A DNA stretch of 64,000 bases from DASQFQ01 sp963722815 (GTDB lineage: Bacteria; Actinomycetota; Thermoleophilia; Solirubrobacterales; Solirubrobacteraceae), in assembly GCA_963722815.1 (NCBI GenBank), contig CAVROM010000004.1:1-64000 (forward strand), in the 5' to 3' direction. The stretch's first letter is position 1. Every line of letters begins with the position of its first letter. Shown one piece after another: positions 42,442 to 52,066 of the stretch. Under the pieces are notes generated by a model. It ran no database searches and was not told the DNA's origin. It saw only the letters and a list, made by a program, of their open reading frames with translations. Made by a program: the position numbers and the translations under genes.

Positions 42442-45141
42442 ATGTCACGGATCTTCCTGCTCGCCGTCCTTGCGACGCTCGCCCTCGCTTCACCCGCCTC
42501 CGCCGCCCTCGTCATCAACGAGATCGACTACGACCAGGCGAGTACGGACACGGCGGAGTTCGCGGAGATCCGCAACGACGGGACGACTCCCGTCGACCTC
42601 GATCCCTACGCGCTGCGCCTGGTCAACGGCGCCAACAACAGCGTCTACAAGACGATCGACCTCCCGGCCGTGAGCCTGGCCGCGGGCGACTACTTCGTGG
42701 TCTGCGGCGGGACCGTGGCGAACTGCGATCTCGACACCACCCCGGACACCGACCTGATCCAGAACGGCGCGCCCGACGCCGTCGCGCTCGTCAACGGCGA
42801 CACGATCGAGGACACCGTCTCCTACGAGGGCGAGGTGCCCGGCTACACCGAGGGCCCGGCGGGCGCGCCGGCCGACACCGCGGCGACCGGGCCGGCGCAG
42901 AGCATCTCGCGCGTCCCCGACGGCTGCGACACGGGCGCGAACGCCGTCGACTTCAAGCTCGCTGACAGCACGCCGGGCGCCGCCAACGCGAGCACCTCGT
43001 GCGACGGGCCGCCGCCAACCGACACCGCGCCCTCGGTCGCGAGCTCGGACCCCGCGACGGGCGACACCGGCATCGCGCCCGGCGCCAACCTCCGCGTCAC
43101 GTTCAGCGAGCCGGTGACCGCCGCCGACGGCGCGTTCTCGCTGACCTGCAACGGCACCGCCGTCGCGCTCGCCGTCTCGCGCGAGAGCGACACCACCTAC
43201 AGCCTCGAACCGCGGCAGCCGCTGCCGGGCGGCACGACCTGCACGCTGCGCGTCGAGGGCGACGACTACCGCGACGACGACACGGACGACCCGCCGGACA
43301 CCGGCGCGGACTACTCCGCGACGTTCTCGACCGAGGCGGTCACCGGCCTGCGCATCCACGACATCCAGGGCGCGAGCCACGTCTCGGCCTACCGCGGCGT
43401 GGTCGTCGCCGGCGTGCCGGGCGTCGTCACCGCCCGCCGCACCAACGGCTACTTCATCCAGGACCCCCAGCCCGATTGCGACGAGCGCACCTCCGAAGGC
43501 GTGTTCGTCTTCACGAGCTCCGCGCCGGACGCCTCGCTCACGCCCGGCACCGCGGTGACGCTCTCCGGCCGCGTCAGCGAGTTCCGCTCCGGCGGCGCGA
43601 CCGGGACCGCCAACCTCACGACCACGGAGATCACGAGCGCGACCGCGCTCCCCGCCGGCACCGGCACGATCGCGCCGACCCTCGTCGGCAGGGGCGGCCG
43701 CGTGCCGCCGACGACGGTGATCGAGGACGACGTCGCCAGTCCCGGCGACATCGAGCAGGGCGACCCGCTGTTCGACCCGCGCGAGGACGGGATCGACTTC
43801 TACGAGAGCCTCGAAGGCATGCTGACCGAGGTTCGCAAGGCGGTCGTGGTCGGCCCGACGGTCTCCTTCGGCAGCGGCGCGACCGCCAACAAGGAGATCC
43901 CGGTCCTCGCCGACGGCGGCGTCGGGGCGAGCGTCCGCGCGCCGCGCGGCCCGATCCTCGTCCGCGGCTTCGACCGCAGCGCACCGCAGGAGTACCGCCG
44001 CGGCGACTTCAACCCCGAGCGGATCACGCTCAACGACGCGGGCGACCCGGGCGGCACGTTCCTCCCGCTCGCCGACGTCCGCGACCGCTTCACCGCCCCG
44101 GTGCGCGCGGTGGTCGACTACAGCTTCGGCAACTACAAGTTCCTCGCGCTCAACGACCCGCCGCTCGCCGACGGAAAGCTGAAGCCCGAGGTGACGCGCA
44201 AGAAGCGGCGCGACGAGCTCGCGATCGCCGGCTACAACGTCGAGAACCTCGACGGCCTCGATCCCCAGGACCGCTACGACCGCGTCGCGGCCCAGATCGT
44301 CGGCAACCTGCGTTCGCCGGACATCCTCAGCCTCGAGGAGATCCAGGACAACGACGGCGCCGCCAGCGCGGCGCCGACGGCCGCGAACGTCACGTTCACG
44401 CGCCTGCTGGCGGCGATCAAGGCGGCCGGCGGCCCGGCCTACGACTACCGCGAGATCGACCCGGTCTCGAACCAGGACGGCGGCGAGCCGAACGGCAACA
44501 TCCGCGTCGCGTTCCTGTTCCGCACCGACAACCGCGACCTGCAGTTCGTGGACCGCCCGGGTGGCACGGCGACGAACGCGACCGAGCCGGTGGCCGGTCC
44601 GCACCTGTCATTCAGCCCGGGGCGGGTCGATCCCACCAACCCGGTGTGGGAGAACAGCCGCAAGCCGCTGGCCGCGGAGTTCCGCTACCGCGGGAGGCCG
44701 CTGTTCGTGATCGGCAACCACTTCAACTCGAAGGGCGGCGACGACCCGACCTTCGGGCGCTTCCAGGAGCCGCGGCGGCCGAGCGAGGTGCACCGGCACG
44801 GCCGAGCCGACGTCCTCAACGCGTTCGTGAAGAAGATCCTCGCCATCGACCCGCGCTCACGCGTCGTCGCGCTGGGCGACCTCAACGACTTCGAGTTCTC
44901 GGAGACCGTCCGCCGGCTCGAGCACGGCCTTGCGCTGGTCGACCTGTGGCACTTCGTCCCGCAGGACGAGCACTACAGCTACGTCTTCCAGGGCAACGGC
45001 CAGGTGCTGGACCACATCCTCGTCAGCCCCGCGCTGCTGCTCCAAGGCCATCCCGATCTCGACGCCGTGCACATCAACGCCGAGTTCAGCGACCAGGTCT
45101 CAGATCACGACCCGCCGATCACGCGGCTCGACGTACGGTGA
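42442..45141 (+). CDS. secreted endonuclease/exonuclease/phosphatase (ExeM/NucH-like)
   Basis: An 899-residue exported protein. Signal peptide RIFLLAVLATLALASPASA; a lamin-tail domain (LVINEIDYDQASTDTAEFAE to about residue 175); a Big_5 Ig-like domain (VASSDPATGDTGIAPGANLR); an OB-fold-like central region (YFIQDPQPDCDERTSEGVFV); and a C-terminal DNase I-like EEP domain from about 590. EEP residues: AGYNVENLDG, LSLEEIQDND, FVIGNHFNSKGGDDP, ALGDLNDFEFSE and SDHDPPITR. Such enzymes degrade extracellular DNA, often for phosphate supply. The 3' end overlaps the channel gene by 23 bases. Confidence 0.88.
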   Translation: MSRIFLLAVLATLALASPASAALVINEIDYDQASTDTAEFAEIRNDGTTPVDLDPYALRLVNGANNSVYKTIDLPAVSLAAGDYFVVCGGTVANCDLDTTPDTDLIQNGAPDAVALVNGDTIEDTVSYEGEVPGYTEGPAGAPADTAATGPAQSISRVPDGCDTGANAVDFKLADSTPGAANASTSCDGPPPTDTAPSVASSDPATGDTGIAPGANLRVTFSEPVTAADGAFSLTCNGTAVALAVSRESDTTYSLEPRQPLPGGTTCTLRVEGDDYRDDDTDDPPDTGADYSATFSTEAVTGLRIHDIQGASHVSAYRGVVVAGVPGVVTARRTNGYFIQDPQPDCDERTSEGVFVFTSSAPDASLTPGTAVTLSGRVSEFRSGGATGTANLTTTEITSATALPAGTGTIAPTLVGRGGRVPPTTVIEDDVASPGDIEQGDPLFDPREDGIDFYESLEGMLTEVRKAVVVGPTVSFGSGATANKEIPVLADGGVGASVRAPRGPILVRGFDRSAPQEYRRGDFNPERITLNDAGDPGGTFLPLADVRDRFTAPVRAVVDYSFGNYKFLALNDPPLADGKLKPEVTRKKRRDELAIAGYNVENLDGLDPQDRYDRVAAQIVGNLRSPDILSLEEIQDNDGAASAAPTAANVTFTRLLAAIKAAGGPAYDYREIDPVSNQDGGEPNGNIRVAFLFRTDNRDLQFVDRPGGTATNATEPVAGPHLSFSPGRVDPTNPVWENSRKPLAAEFRYRGRPLFVIGNHFNSKGGDDPTFGRFQEPRRPSEVHRHGRADVLNAFVKKILAIDPRSRVVALGDLNDFEFSETVRRLEHGLALVDLWHFVPQDEHYSYVFQGNGQVLDHILVSPALLLQGHPDLDAVHINAEFSDQVSDHDPPITRLDVR

Positions 45142-45769
45142 GGCCGACGAGCCGGGAGACCAGCACGGCCACGTAGCTCAGGCCGGCGAGCTGCTCGATC
45201 ATGGAGACCGAGCGCGCGAACGCCTTGATCGGGACGACGTCGCTGAGCCCGGTGCTGGTGAGGGTCGTGAAGCTGAGGAACAGCAGCTCCATCCAGCTGC
45301 GGGGATCCTGCGGGTCGACGGCCGCGGTGAAGCTGTGGGGCTCGACCGCCTGCACGACGGTGTAGGTGTAGGCGAACGCCCAGGCGACGAGCGTGAACGT
45401 CGCGCCGACCGCCCACAGCTCGTCGCGCGTGATGTCGTGGTCGGCGAGCATGTACGCGATCAGCGCGCCGGCGGCGTAGAAGTAGAGGACGGCCTCGAAC
45501 GCCGAGGAGTAGGGCAGCAGGCTGTCGTCGCGCGAGATCGCCTGGATCAGCAGGAGCACCGTCGCCGGCGCGCCCAGCAGGAGCGCGACCCAGGTCAGCC
45601 CGGGGGTCGAGCGGACGGCGAGCACGACGAGCCCGAGCACGGCGATGCCGAGCACGCTGAACAGCGCCCGCCCGACCTCGCCCCCCTCCAGGAACGGGTA
45701 GATGAGCACGCCCGCCAGCTGGACCGCGAACAGGATCGCGGACGGCTCCCGGCGGGCGAATCGCAGCAC
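45119..45769 (-). CDS. potassium-channel-like protein with atypical filter
   Basis: A 216-residue protein with about six hydrophobic segments; the last two frame a pore loop. The pore region SWMELLFLSFTTLTSTGLSD and the following helix (SVSMIEQLAGLSYVAVLVSR) align with bacterial two-TM K+ channels, but the selectivity filter reads TSTGLSD where K+ channels have TTxGYGD. Ion selectivity may be altered. No RCK or cyclic-nucleotide domain. Convergent with the nuclease gene. Confidence 0.75.
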   Translation of the reverse strand: MLRFARREPSAILFAVQLAGVLIYPFLEGGEVGRALFSVLGIAVLGLVVLAVRSTPGLTWVALLLGAPATVLLLIQAISRDDSLLPYSSAFEAVLYFYAAGALIAYMLADHDITRDELWAVGATFTLVAWAFAYTYTVVQAVEPHSFTAAVDPQDPRSWMELLFLSFTTLTSTGLSDVVPIKAFARSVSMIEQLAGLSYVAVLVSRLVGLTVRRAA

Positions 45770-45779
45770 GGCGGCAACG

Positions 45780-46725
45780 CTAGCCCCCGGGCAGGACGAG
45801 CTCGGTGAGCACCCCGCGGTGGTCCGAGCCCGGGATCGCCACCGTCCGCGCCGAGGCGACCCGGATCCGGCGGTCGGCGAGCACGTGGTCGATCGCGATC
45901 GTCGCCGGCAGCGGCGACGCGTCGGTCGACCACGTCATCTGCAGGCCGACCCCGGCCTGCTCGGCGGCGTCGCGGTAGCCGCGGCTGATCAGGCGCCGCA
46001 GCTCGGCGTGGTCGAGCGTGGCGTTGAAGTCACCGGCCAGGATCCGCAGCCCGCCCTCGCCGCTGCTCGGCAGCTTGCGCAGGTCGCGGCGCCAGTCCGG
46101 CGGTGTCGCCGGGGGAGGTCGGCGCCGGCACGTGGATGGCGAGCACCTCGAACGGTGCCGCCCCGCGCGGGCTCGCCGCGGCGGCGGAGAGCCCGTAGCG
46201 CGTGCCGGCGGGCGCCGGCGCCTCGCGCAGCGGCAGCCGCCCGTAGAGCCCGGAGCCGAAGAACGCCGGCTGCGGGTTCAGCGAGCGGTAGGGGAGCAGC
46301 TTCGCGATTCCGGCCGCGTCATAGGCGTCCGCGACCTCGGGCGTCAGCTCGGCGACGGCCAGCACGTCGACCCGCAGCCGCCGGGCGAGCGCGACCACCG
46401 CCGGCGCGGCGCGGTCCTCGCCGGCGACGTTCGCCGCCAGCACCCGCAGCCGTACCCCCTTGGCGTCGACCGGCGCCCGGTTCGGCACCACCCGCGGCGC
46501 CAGCGCGACGATCAGCAGCAGCGCGCAGGCGCCCACCAGCAGCGCGAACAGCTTGTGGCCGAACAGCGCCGCGGCGACTGCGCCGACGACTGCGAGCGCC
46601 GCCACCCACGGCGTGAACGCGAACAGCGGCACGATCGGCCAGCCCAGGTCGAGCCCGAGCAGGCGAAGGAGCGTCCAGGCCACCAGCACGCCGGCGAGCC
46701 CCCAGCGCACGGCGCGAAGCAGCAT
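45780..46725 (-). pseudogene. membrane-anchored EEP-family hydrolase, one frameshift
   Basis: From the ATG at 46725: two to three N-terminal helices (GLAGVLVAWTLLRLLGLDLG and following) then an EEP domain: RLRVLAANVAGEDRA (metal Asn), DVLAVAELTPEVADAY (catalytic Glu), FEVLAIHVPAPTSP. At a C5 run near 46110 one base is missing. The restored frame continues PATPPDWRRDLRKLPSSGEG, LAGDFNATLDHAELRRL, MTWSTDAS and GSDHRGVLTELVLPGG, ending at TAG 45780. All EEP catalytic residues are present after correction. Similar YafD-type proteins are membrane-bound with outward catalytic domains. Confidence 0.75.
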
Positions 46726-46771
46726 CGCGCCGCATCATCGCGCACCGCCCCGCGGGCGGCGCGCGTTGTGC

Positions 46772-47443
46772 TCAGAGGGCGGGCGGCGGGGTGGAGTGGC
46801 CGTTGGACTCGTCGTGGCCGTTGGTGGCCACGCCGGTCAGCAGGCGCTGGACCTCGGCGGCGGGGTCCGGGTGGGAGGCGTCGCGCGCCGGGTACTCGCG
46901 GCGGATCGAGAGCAGCCGCTCGTTGCCGAAGCGGAAGACCGACAGCACGTAGCACGAGATCTCGAGCCCGTGGCGGCGGCTGAGCCAGTCGACGGTGGCG
47001 AGCGTCTTGGCGTCGAACGCCGAGGCGAGCAGCACGATCTGGGGCGAGTCGCCGGGCACGGCGGCGGTCAGCGACTCGTGGATGGCCTCGAGCTCGGCGG
47101 CGTCCTTGGCCGCCACCGAGGCGGCGCCGGAGAGCGCGCCGCTCAGCTGGTCGTCGCCGGCCTCGCTGGACACGCCGACCACGACGGCACGGCCGGCCTG
47201 CTCGTCGAAGGCGAGCACCTCGAGCCCGGGCGCCTGGCCCTGAACCACGAAGCGGAGGGAGGGCTGGCCGAGCTCGCCGGCGAAGGCCTCCCAGGAAGAA
47301 CACACGAGCGCGAGCAGTTCGTCGCGGTCGGGGCTGACCTCGGTGACAAGTCCGCCCGCGGGCGGCGCCACCAGCGTCTTGGACGTCTCGTCGATGCGGA
47401 GCACTGGTCGATCCTCTGGCAGTCGGGACGGAGTGGCCTCCAT
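46772..47443 (-). CDS. protein of unknown function, weakly NucS-like
   Basis: A 223-residue protein. The N-terminal layout (LRIDETSKTLVAPPAGGLVT, LRFVVQGQAPGLEVLAFDEQ, VVGVSSEAGDDQLSGALSG) recalls the D-ExK core of NucS/DUF91-type nucleases, but the lysine-containing motif (ExK) is replaced by VSS, so catalysis is unlikely. The rest (VDWLSRRHGLEISCYVLSVF) is also nuclease-like in pattern. The similarity is weak and is my reading only. Divergent from glpD. Confidence 0.5.
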   Translation of the reverse strand: MEATPSRLPEDRPVLRIDETSKTLVAPPAGGLVTEVSPDRDELLALVCSSWEAFAGELGQPSLRFVVQGQAPGLEVLAFDEQAGRAVVVGVSSEAGDDQLSGALSGAASVAAKDAAELEAIHESLTAAVPGDSPQIVLLASAFDAKTLATVDWLSRRHGLEISCYVLSVFRFGNERLLSIRREYPARDASHPDPAAEVQRLLTGVATNGHDESNGHSTPPPAL

Positions 47444-47468
47444 ATCGGCCGAAACTCCCGCAACCTGA

Positions 47469-47486
47469 AGCTTTCGCTGGAAAGCT
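47469..47486. promoter_or_regulatory. dyad in glpD divergent promoter region
   Basis: AGCTTT-CGCTGG-AAAGCT is a perfect 6+6 dyad between two divergent start codons, followed by TAGCCT (47493-47498) as a possible glpD -10 box. A repressor site is plausible; the regulator is unknown. Confidence 0.45.
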
Positions 47487-47511
47487 CCGCAGTAGCCTGA
47501 GGCGCAAGCCG

Positions 47512-49215
47512 ATGCTCGCCCGCGCCACAGCCGTCCACGCGCTCGCCTCCGAGGCGTTCGACGTGCTCGTGATCGGCGGCGGCATCACCGGCGCCGGCGT
47601 CGCGCTCGACGCCGCCACGCGCGGCTACTCGGTCGCGCTGGTGGAGAAGTCGGATTACGCGGCCGGCACCTCGTCGCGCTCGAGCAAGCTCGTCCACGGC
47701 GGCCTGCGCTACCTGCAGAACTTCGACCTCGGGCTCGTGCGCGAGGCCCTGCTGGAGCGCCAGATCAACGCCGCGCTCGCGCCGCACCTCGTGCGGCCGC
47801 TGCCGATGATCGTGCCCGCCTTCGAGGGAGCGCGTCCCGACCGCCTGATCGGGATCGGGCTGAACATGTACGACGTGATGGCGGTCGACCGGCTGCGGCG
47901 CTCGCCGCTGGGCCGCCGCCGCGTGCGCGACCGCAACCTCGACGGCTCCGAGGACTGGAGCCCGGCGCGCCACCGTGTGATCGACGGCGCCGAGGTCGCC
48001 GAGCTGCTGCCGGCGCTCGCCGCCCGCGAGCCCACCAGCGGCTACCTGTTCTACGACTGCCAGACCGACGACGTCCGCCTCGTGCTGACCGTGCTCGGCG
48101 AGGCCGAGCGCTTCGGCGCGGTGTTCGCCAACGGCCTGGAGGTGACCTCGCTGCTGGAGGAGGACGGCCGTGCGCGCGGCGCCCACGTGCGCGACGCCGA
48201 CAGCGGCGAGGCGTTCCCGATCCGCGCCCAGGCGGTCGTCAACGCCACCGGCGTGTGGGCCGACCGCATCCGGCCTGAGGAGCTGCACGACGAGGCCGAG
48301 GTGCCGATCATCCGGCCGTCGCGGGGGACGCACGTGATCGTCCCGAGCGAGCGGCTGAAGGTGAACGTGGGCGCGATCGTCCCGGCGGGCGACGGGCGCA
48401 CGATCTTCGTCCTGCCCTGGCTCGGCCAGACGCTGATCGGCACGACCGACAACGACTACGACGGCGACATCGACCATGTGCAGCCCGCCGAGTCCGACGT
48501 CGAGTACCTGCTGAGCGCGGCCGGCGCCTTCTTCGGCACCGAGCTGGGCGACGCCGACATCGCCGGGGCTTACGCCGGGGTGCGCCCGCTGATCTCGACC
48601 GGCGACCCGAAGAAGTCGGTCGACATCTCGCGCAAGGCCGAGCTGTACGAGACCTCGAGCGGGATGGTCACGATCACCGGAGGCAAGCTGACCACGTGGC
48701 GGCGGATGGCGAAGATGACCGTCGACCGCCTGGTCGAGCGCGACGGCCGCGACACGCCCTGCCGCACCGGCGAGATCCCGCTCGGGATGCCGGTCTCGGC
48801 GCTCGACCTGCCGCGCGTCGAAGGCGTGGGGGAGGACGCCTTCGAGCAGCTCGCCGGCCGCTACGGCTACACGGCGCACGAGGTGCTGGCGATCGCGGCC
48901 GAGCGCGGCGAGCTCGCCCAGCCGATCCTCCCCGGCATGCCCGACCTGCTGGCCGAGGCCACGTTCGCCGGCCGCCGCGAGCAGGCCCGTAGCGTCACCG
49001 ATGTGCTGCTGCGCCGCACGCGCCTCGGGCTGACCGCGGCGCGCTCGCTGCTGGCGCCCGGCGAGCAGGCGCCCGAGCGCGTGGCGCAGGCGCTCGGGGC
49101 CGAGCTCGGCTGGGACGAGGCACGCGCCGCGGTGGAAGCCGAGCGCTTCCGCTCCGACGCCGCAGAGGAGGGATTGACGGTCGGCTCCGGAACAGCCGTC
49201 GGACCCGCGCCGTAA
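47512..49215 (+). CDS. glpD: FAD-dependent glycerol-3-phosphate dehydrogenase
   Basis: A 567-residue membrane-associated flavoenzyme oxidising glycerol-3-phosphate to dihydroxyacetone phosphate. The FAD-binding N-terminus is DVLVIGGGITGAGVALDAAT with the second signature TSSRSSKLVHGGLRYLQNFD. Substrate-binding regions include VIRPSRGTHVIVP and FVLPWLGQTLIGTTDNDY; the C-terminal DAO_C helical domain follows (RYGYTAHEVLAIAAERGELA). Length is as expected. No glpK or glpF lies nearby. Confidence 0.94.
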   Translation: MLARATAVHALASEAFDVLVIGGGITGAGVALDAATRGYSVALVEKSDYAAGTSSRSSKLVHGGLRYLQNFDLGLVREALLERQINAALAPHLVRPLPMIVPAFEGARPDRLIGIGLNMYDVMAVDRLRRSPLGRRRVRDRNLDGSEDWSPARHRVIDGAEVAELLPALAAREPTSGYLFYDCQTDDVRLVLTVLGEAERFGAVFANGLEVTSLLEEDGRARGAHVRDADSGEAFPIRAQAVVNATGVWADRIRPEELHDEAEVPIIRPSRGTHVIVPSERLKVNVGAIVPAGDGRTIFVLPWLGQTLIGTTDNDYDGDIDHVQPAESDVEYLLSAAGAFFGTELGDADIAGAYAGVRPLISTGDPKKSVDISRKAELYETSSGMVTITGGKLTTWRRMAKMTVDRLVERDGRDTPCRTGEIPLGMPVSALDLPRVEGVGEDAFEQLAGRYGYTAHEVLAIAAERGELAQPILPGMPDLLAEATFAGRREQARSVTDVLLRRTRLGLTAARSLLAPGEQAPERVAQALGAELGWDEARAAVEAERFRSDAAEEGLTVGSGTAVGPAP

Positions 49216-49280
49216 CTTTCCGGCCTGCTGCCGGTTGCACCGACCGGACCGATCCCGTCACTGGAGCCCGCCGCAACCTC

Positions 49281-51129
49281 ATGTTCCGCCGCCTCGCCCT
49301 GCCTGCCCTGATCGCCCTGTCGGCGCTCGCCGCGCTCCCCGCCGCCGCCTCGGCCGGCTGGTTCCCGGCCGCCGCCAACCCGCCAGTCGACGGGCCGTCT
49401 CCGGACATCGTGCAGGTCGGCGGCCTCGACCTGGCGCGCGACGGCACCGGCGGCCTCGTCTACCTCAAGAAGGTCGACGGCGTACCGCACGTCTTCCTCT
49501 CGCGCTTCAACGGCGGCGTCTTCCGCGCGCCCGAGCGCGTCGACAACGGGGTCGGCGGCGGGGCGAGCGATGCGGTGATCGCGGCGGCGAACGAGGGCCG
49601 GCTCGCGATCGCGTGGACCGCCGGGAGCCGCGTGTACGGCGCCGTGGTGGCGGGCAACGGCCCGTCCGGCCCGCTGCTCGGCCCGACCGAGATCTTCAAC
49701 GACCCGTCGGGCGCGACCAGCGACCCGGCGATCGACATGGGCATCAACGGCACCGCCTACGCGACCTGGGCGGCGCCCGGGGGCGGCGGCGCCGATGTCC
49801 GCGTGGCGCGGCTCCAGGACGTCGCGTGGCAGACGATCGGCGTGCCGATCGACGTCGTTCCGGCGCGCGCCGCGGGCCGCGGCGTGCAGCGCTCGCGCGT
49901 GGCGGTCTCCGGTGACGGCAACGCGCTGGTGGCGTGGGGCGAGGACAACGCCGACGGGCGCCGGCGGGTGTGGGAGCGCCGCGTGACCGGCACGACCTTC
50001 TCCGCGTTCCCGCAGGAGCTGTCTCTGCCGAGCCTCAGCGGCGCCCCGGGCGGTGCGGCTGACTCGGTCGACATCGACGTGGAGGACGACGGCGGGTTCG
50101 GCTGGGCGGTCTTCCGCCAGGACTTCGGCGGCGGCTCGCGCTCGATCGGGCGGCGGCTGCTCGGCCTGACCTTCGACCCGCCGGTGGCGCTCGACGGCGG
50201 GCCGCCCACCGCCAACCCGCGGCTCGCGCTCAACGGGCGCGGCCAGGGGCTCTCGACGTTCGAGGGCGGGAGCGGCGCGCTCGCCGCGATCAACTACAAC
50301 GACGTCTTCCAGCCGGCGGTGGGGCTGAACTTCACGCCCACGGCGGGGGCGGCGCCGGTGCCGGCGGCCTCCGAGCACCGCGAGGTGGTGGCGGCGTGGC
50401 AGCAGAGCGGCGAGGTCAAGGGCCGGTTCAAGCCGCTGCCGACGAAGCCGTTCGAGAACGAGCTGACCCTCTCGCGGCCCGACCTCGGGCCGGCGGCCGG
50501 GCCGGTCGCGGTGGGAGCGGACCTGCTCGGCGGCTTCGCGGTGGCGATGGCCCAGGGGCGCGCCCACCAGCCGGGCGATCACGGTCGCGGTGCAGGACAA
50601 CGTGCCCGGCCGGCCGGGGCCGATCGCCCGCAACGCGTGGCAGAGCGGGAAGCGCGCGAAGCTCCGCTGGCGCCCGGGTCGTGACCTGTGGGGGCCGCTG
50701 CGCTACCGCGTCATCGTCGGCGGCAAGGTGGCGGGCGAGACGACCGGTCTGTCGCTGGTGCCGAAGGTCACGCTCAGCGGCAAGCGGCCGCTCAAGTACC
50801 AGGTGATCGCGATCGACGGCCGCGGCCAGCAGACGGCCAGCCCGGTGCGCCGCGTGCGCTACGACAACTTCGCGCCGAAGTTCCGTGTGCGGATCGGCGG
50901 CACGCGGCGCGCGGGGCGGGCGCTGCACGTGGTCGTCAAGCCCAGGGACAGGGGCTCCGGGGTGCGCGACGTGCGGGTGCGCTACGGCGACTCGAAGCGC
51001 GTGGTGAAGCAGCGCAGGCGCTTCAACGGGCGGCACGCGTACCGAAGGGGCACGTTCACGCTCAAGGTCACCGTGTACGACGTCGCCGGCAACCGCCGGA
51101 TCAAGAAGGTCAAGCTCCACATCACGTGA
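49281..51129 (+). pseudogene. secreted beta-propeller/Ig-like protein, one frameshift
   Basis: From the ATG at 49281: signal peptide LALPALIALSALAALPAAAS, then repeated blade-like units (VYLKKVDGVPHVFLSRFNGG, LAIAWTAGSRVYGAVVAGNG, NALVAWGEDNADGRRRVWER). At the GGGG run 50555-50558 an extra base shifts the frame; dropping it gives AQGAPTSRAITVAVQDNVPG and an Ig/fibronectin-like C-terminus (RVIVGGKVAGETTGLSLVPK, GRALHVVVKPRDRGSGVRDV) ending 51129. Its stop overlaps the folP start (GTGA). Function unknown; such proteins are common in this lineage. Confidence 0.68.
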
Positions 51130-51997
51130 GGCTGCGCGCGGGCCGTCGCGAGCTGGAGCTCGGCGGGCCGCCGCTGCTGATGGGCGTGGTCAACGCGTCG
51201 CCCGACTCGTTCTCGGACGCGGAGGACCATTCCGACCTGCTCGCTCACGCCTCTCGCCTCATCGCGGAGGGCGCGGGCGTCATCGACATCGGCGGCGAGT
51301 CGGCGGTCGGCGGCCGGCCCGCCGTCGATGCCGACCGAGGAGATCGACCGCGTCGTCCCGCTCGTCGCGCAGATCGCCGCGGCACACGACGTCCTCATCT
51401 CCGTCGACACCTACAAGCCCGAGGTCGCCAAGGCCGCGATCGAGGCGGGCGCGGGGATGATCAACGACGTCTCGGGGCTGCGCGACGAGCGGCTCGCCGA
51501 GGTGTGCGCCCGCGCCGGCGCGGCACTGGTGCTCATGCACACGCGCGTGGCGCCGAAGGGGACGCTGCTGCGAGCCCGACGCCTACGACGACGTCGTGGA
51601 GGACGTCGTCGGCTTCCTCCGCGAGCGGATGGACGTCGCAGTGGGCGCGGGCGTGGCGCCCGAGCAGATCGTGCTCGACCCAGGGCCCGACTTCGCCAAG
51701 ACGCCGGCGCAGACGGTCGCGGTGCTGCGGCGGCTCGACCTCCTGGCGGCGCTGGGGCGCCCACTGCTGCTGGCGGTCTCGCGCAAGGACTTCCTCGGTG
51801 CGATCACCGGCCGCGGGCCGCGCGAGCGCGGGGCGGCGACGCTCGCCGCGCTCGACTTCGGCGTCCGCGCCGGGGCGGCGATCCTGCGCGTCCACGACGT
51901 CGCCGCGGCCGCCGACTTCCTCGCCGTGCGCGCGGTGCTCTCCGGCGAGCGTGTGCTTGCACCGGAAGAAGGTCTGACGCCCGAACGCTACCCTTGA
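51126..51997 (+). pseudogene. folP: dihydropteroate synthase, two frameshifts (probably sequence errors)
   Basis: The folate-pathway enzyme joining 4-aminobenzoate to pterin diphosphate. Segments in three frames give the whole enzyme: LMGVVNASPDSFSDAEDHSD and GAGVIDIGGESAVGGRP; then PTEEIDRVVPLV, HDVLISVDTYKPEVAKAAIE, GMINDVSGLRDERL and LVLMHTRVAPKG; then YDDVVEDVVGFLRERMDVAV, DPGPDFAKTP, LLLAVSRKDFLGAITGRGPR. One extra C in the CCC run at about 51319 and one extra G in GGGG at 51558-51561 explain both breaks. Because folP is normally essential, errors in the sequence are more likely than gene loss. The GTG at 51126 overlaps the upstream stop. Confidence 0.85.
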
Positions 51998-52009
51998 CGG
52001 GCCAGGTTG

Positions 52010-52034
52010 CCGGCCGCTGTCTCAACGCGGCCGG
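52010..52034 (+). terminator. hairpin between folP and rho-like gene
   Basis: CCGGCCGC/GCGGCCGG, an 8-bp stem with a 9-base loop, lies 13 bases after folP. Since a TACCCT hexamer at 51989-51994 could start the next transcript, it may instead be in the 5' leader of the rho-like gene. Confidence 0.45.
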
Positions 52035-52066
52035 GTGCCGACCGACCCATACCGAAGGGAGACACC

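Noticed and set aside
42490..44604. A 704-codon minus-strand frame opposite the secreted nuclease
   Set aside because: Composition is biased (Arg, Val, Ala) with no domain. The plus strand encodes a coherent multi-domain protein.
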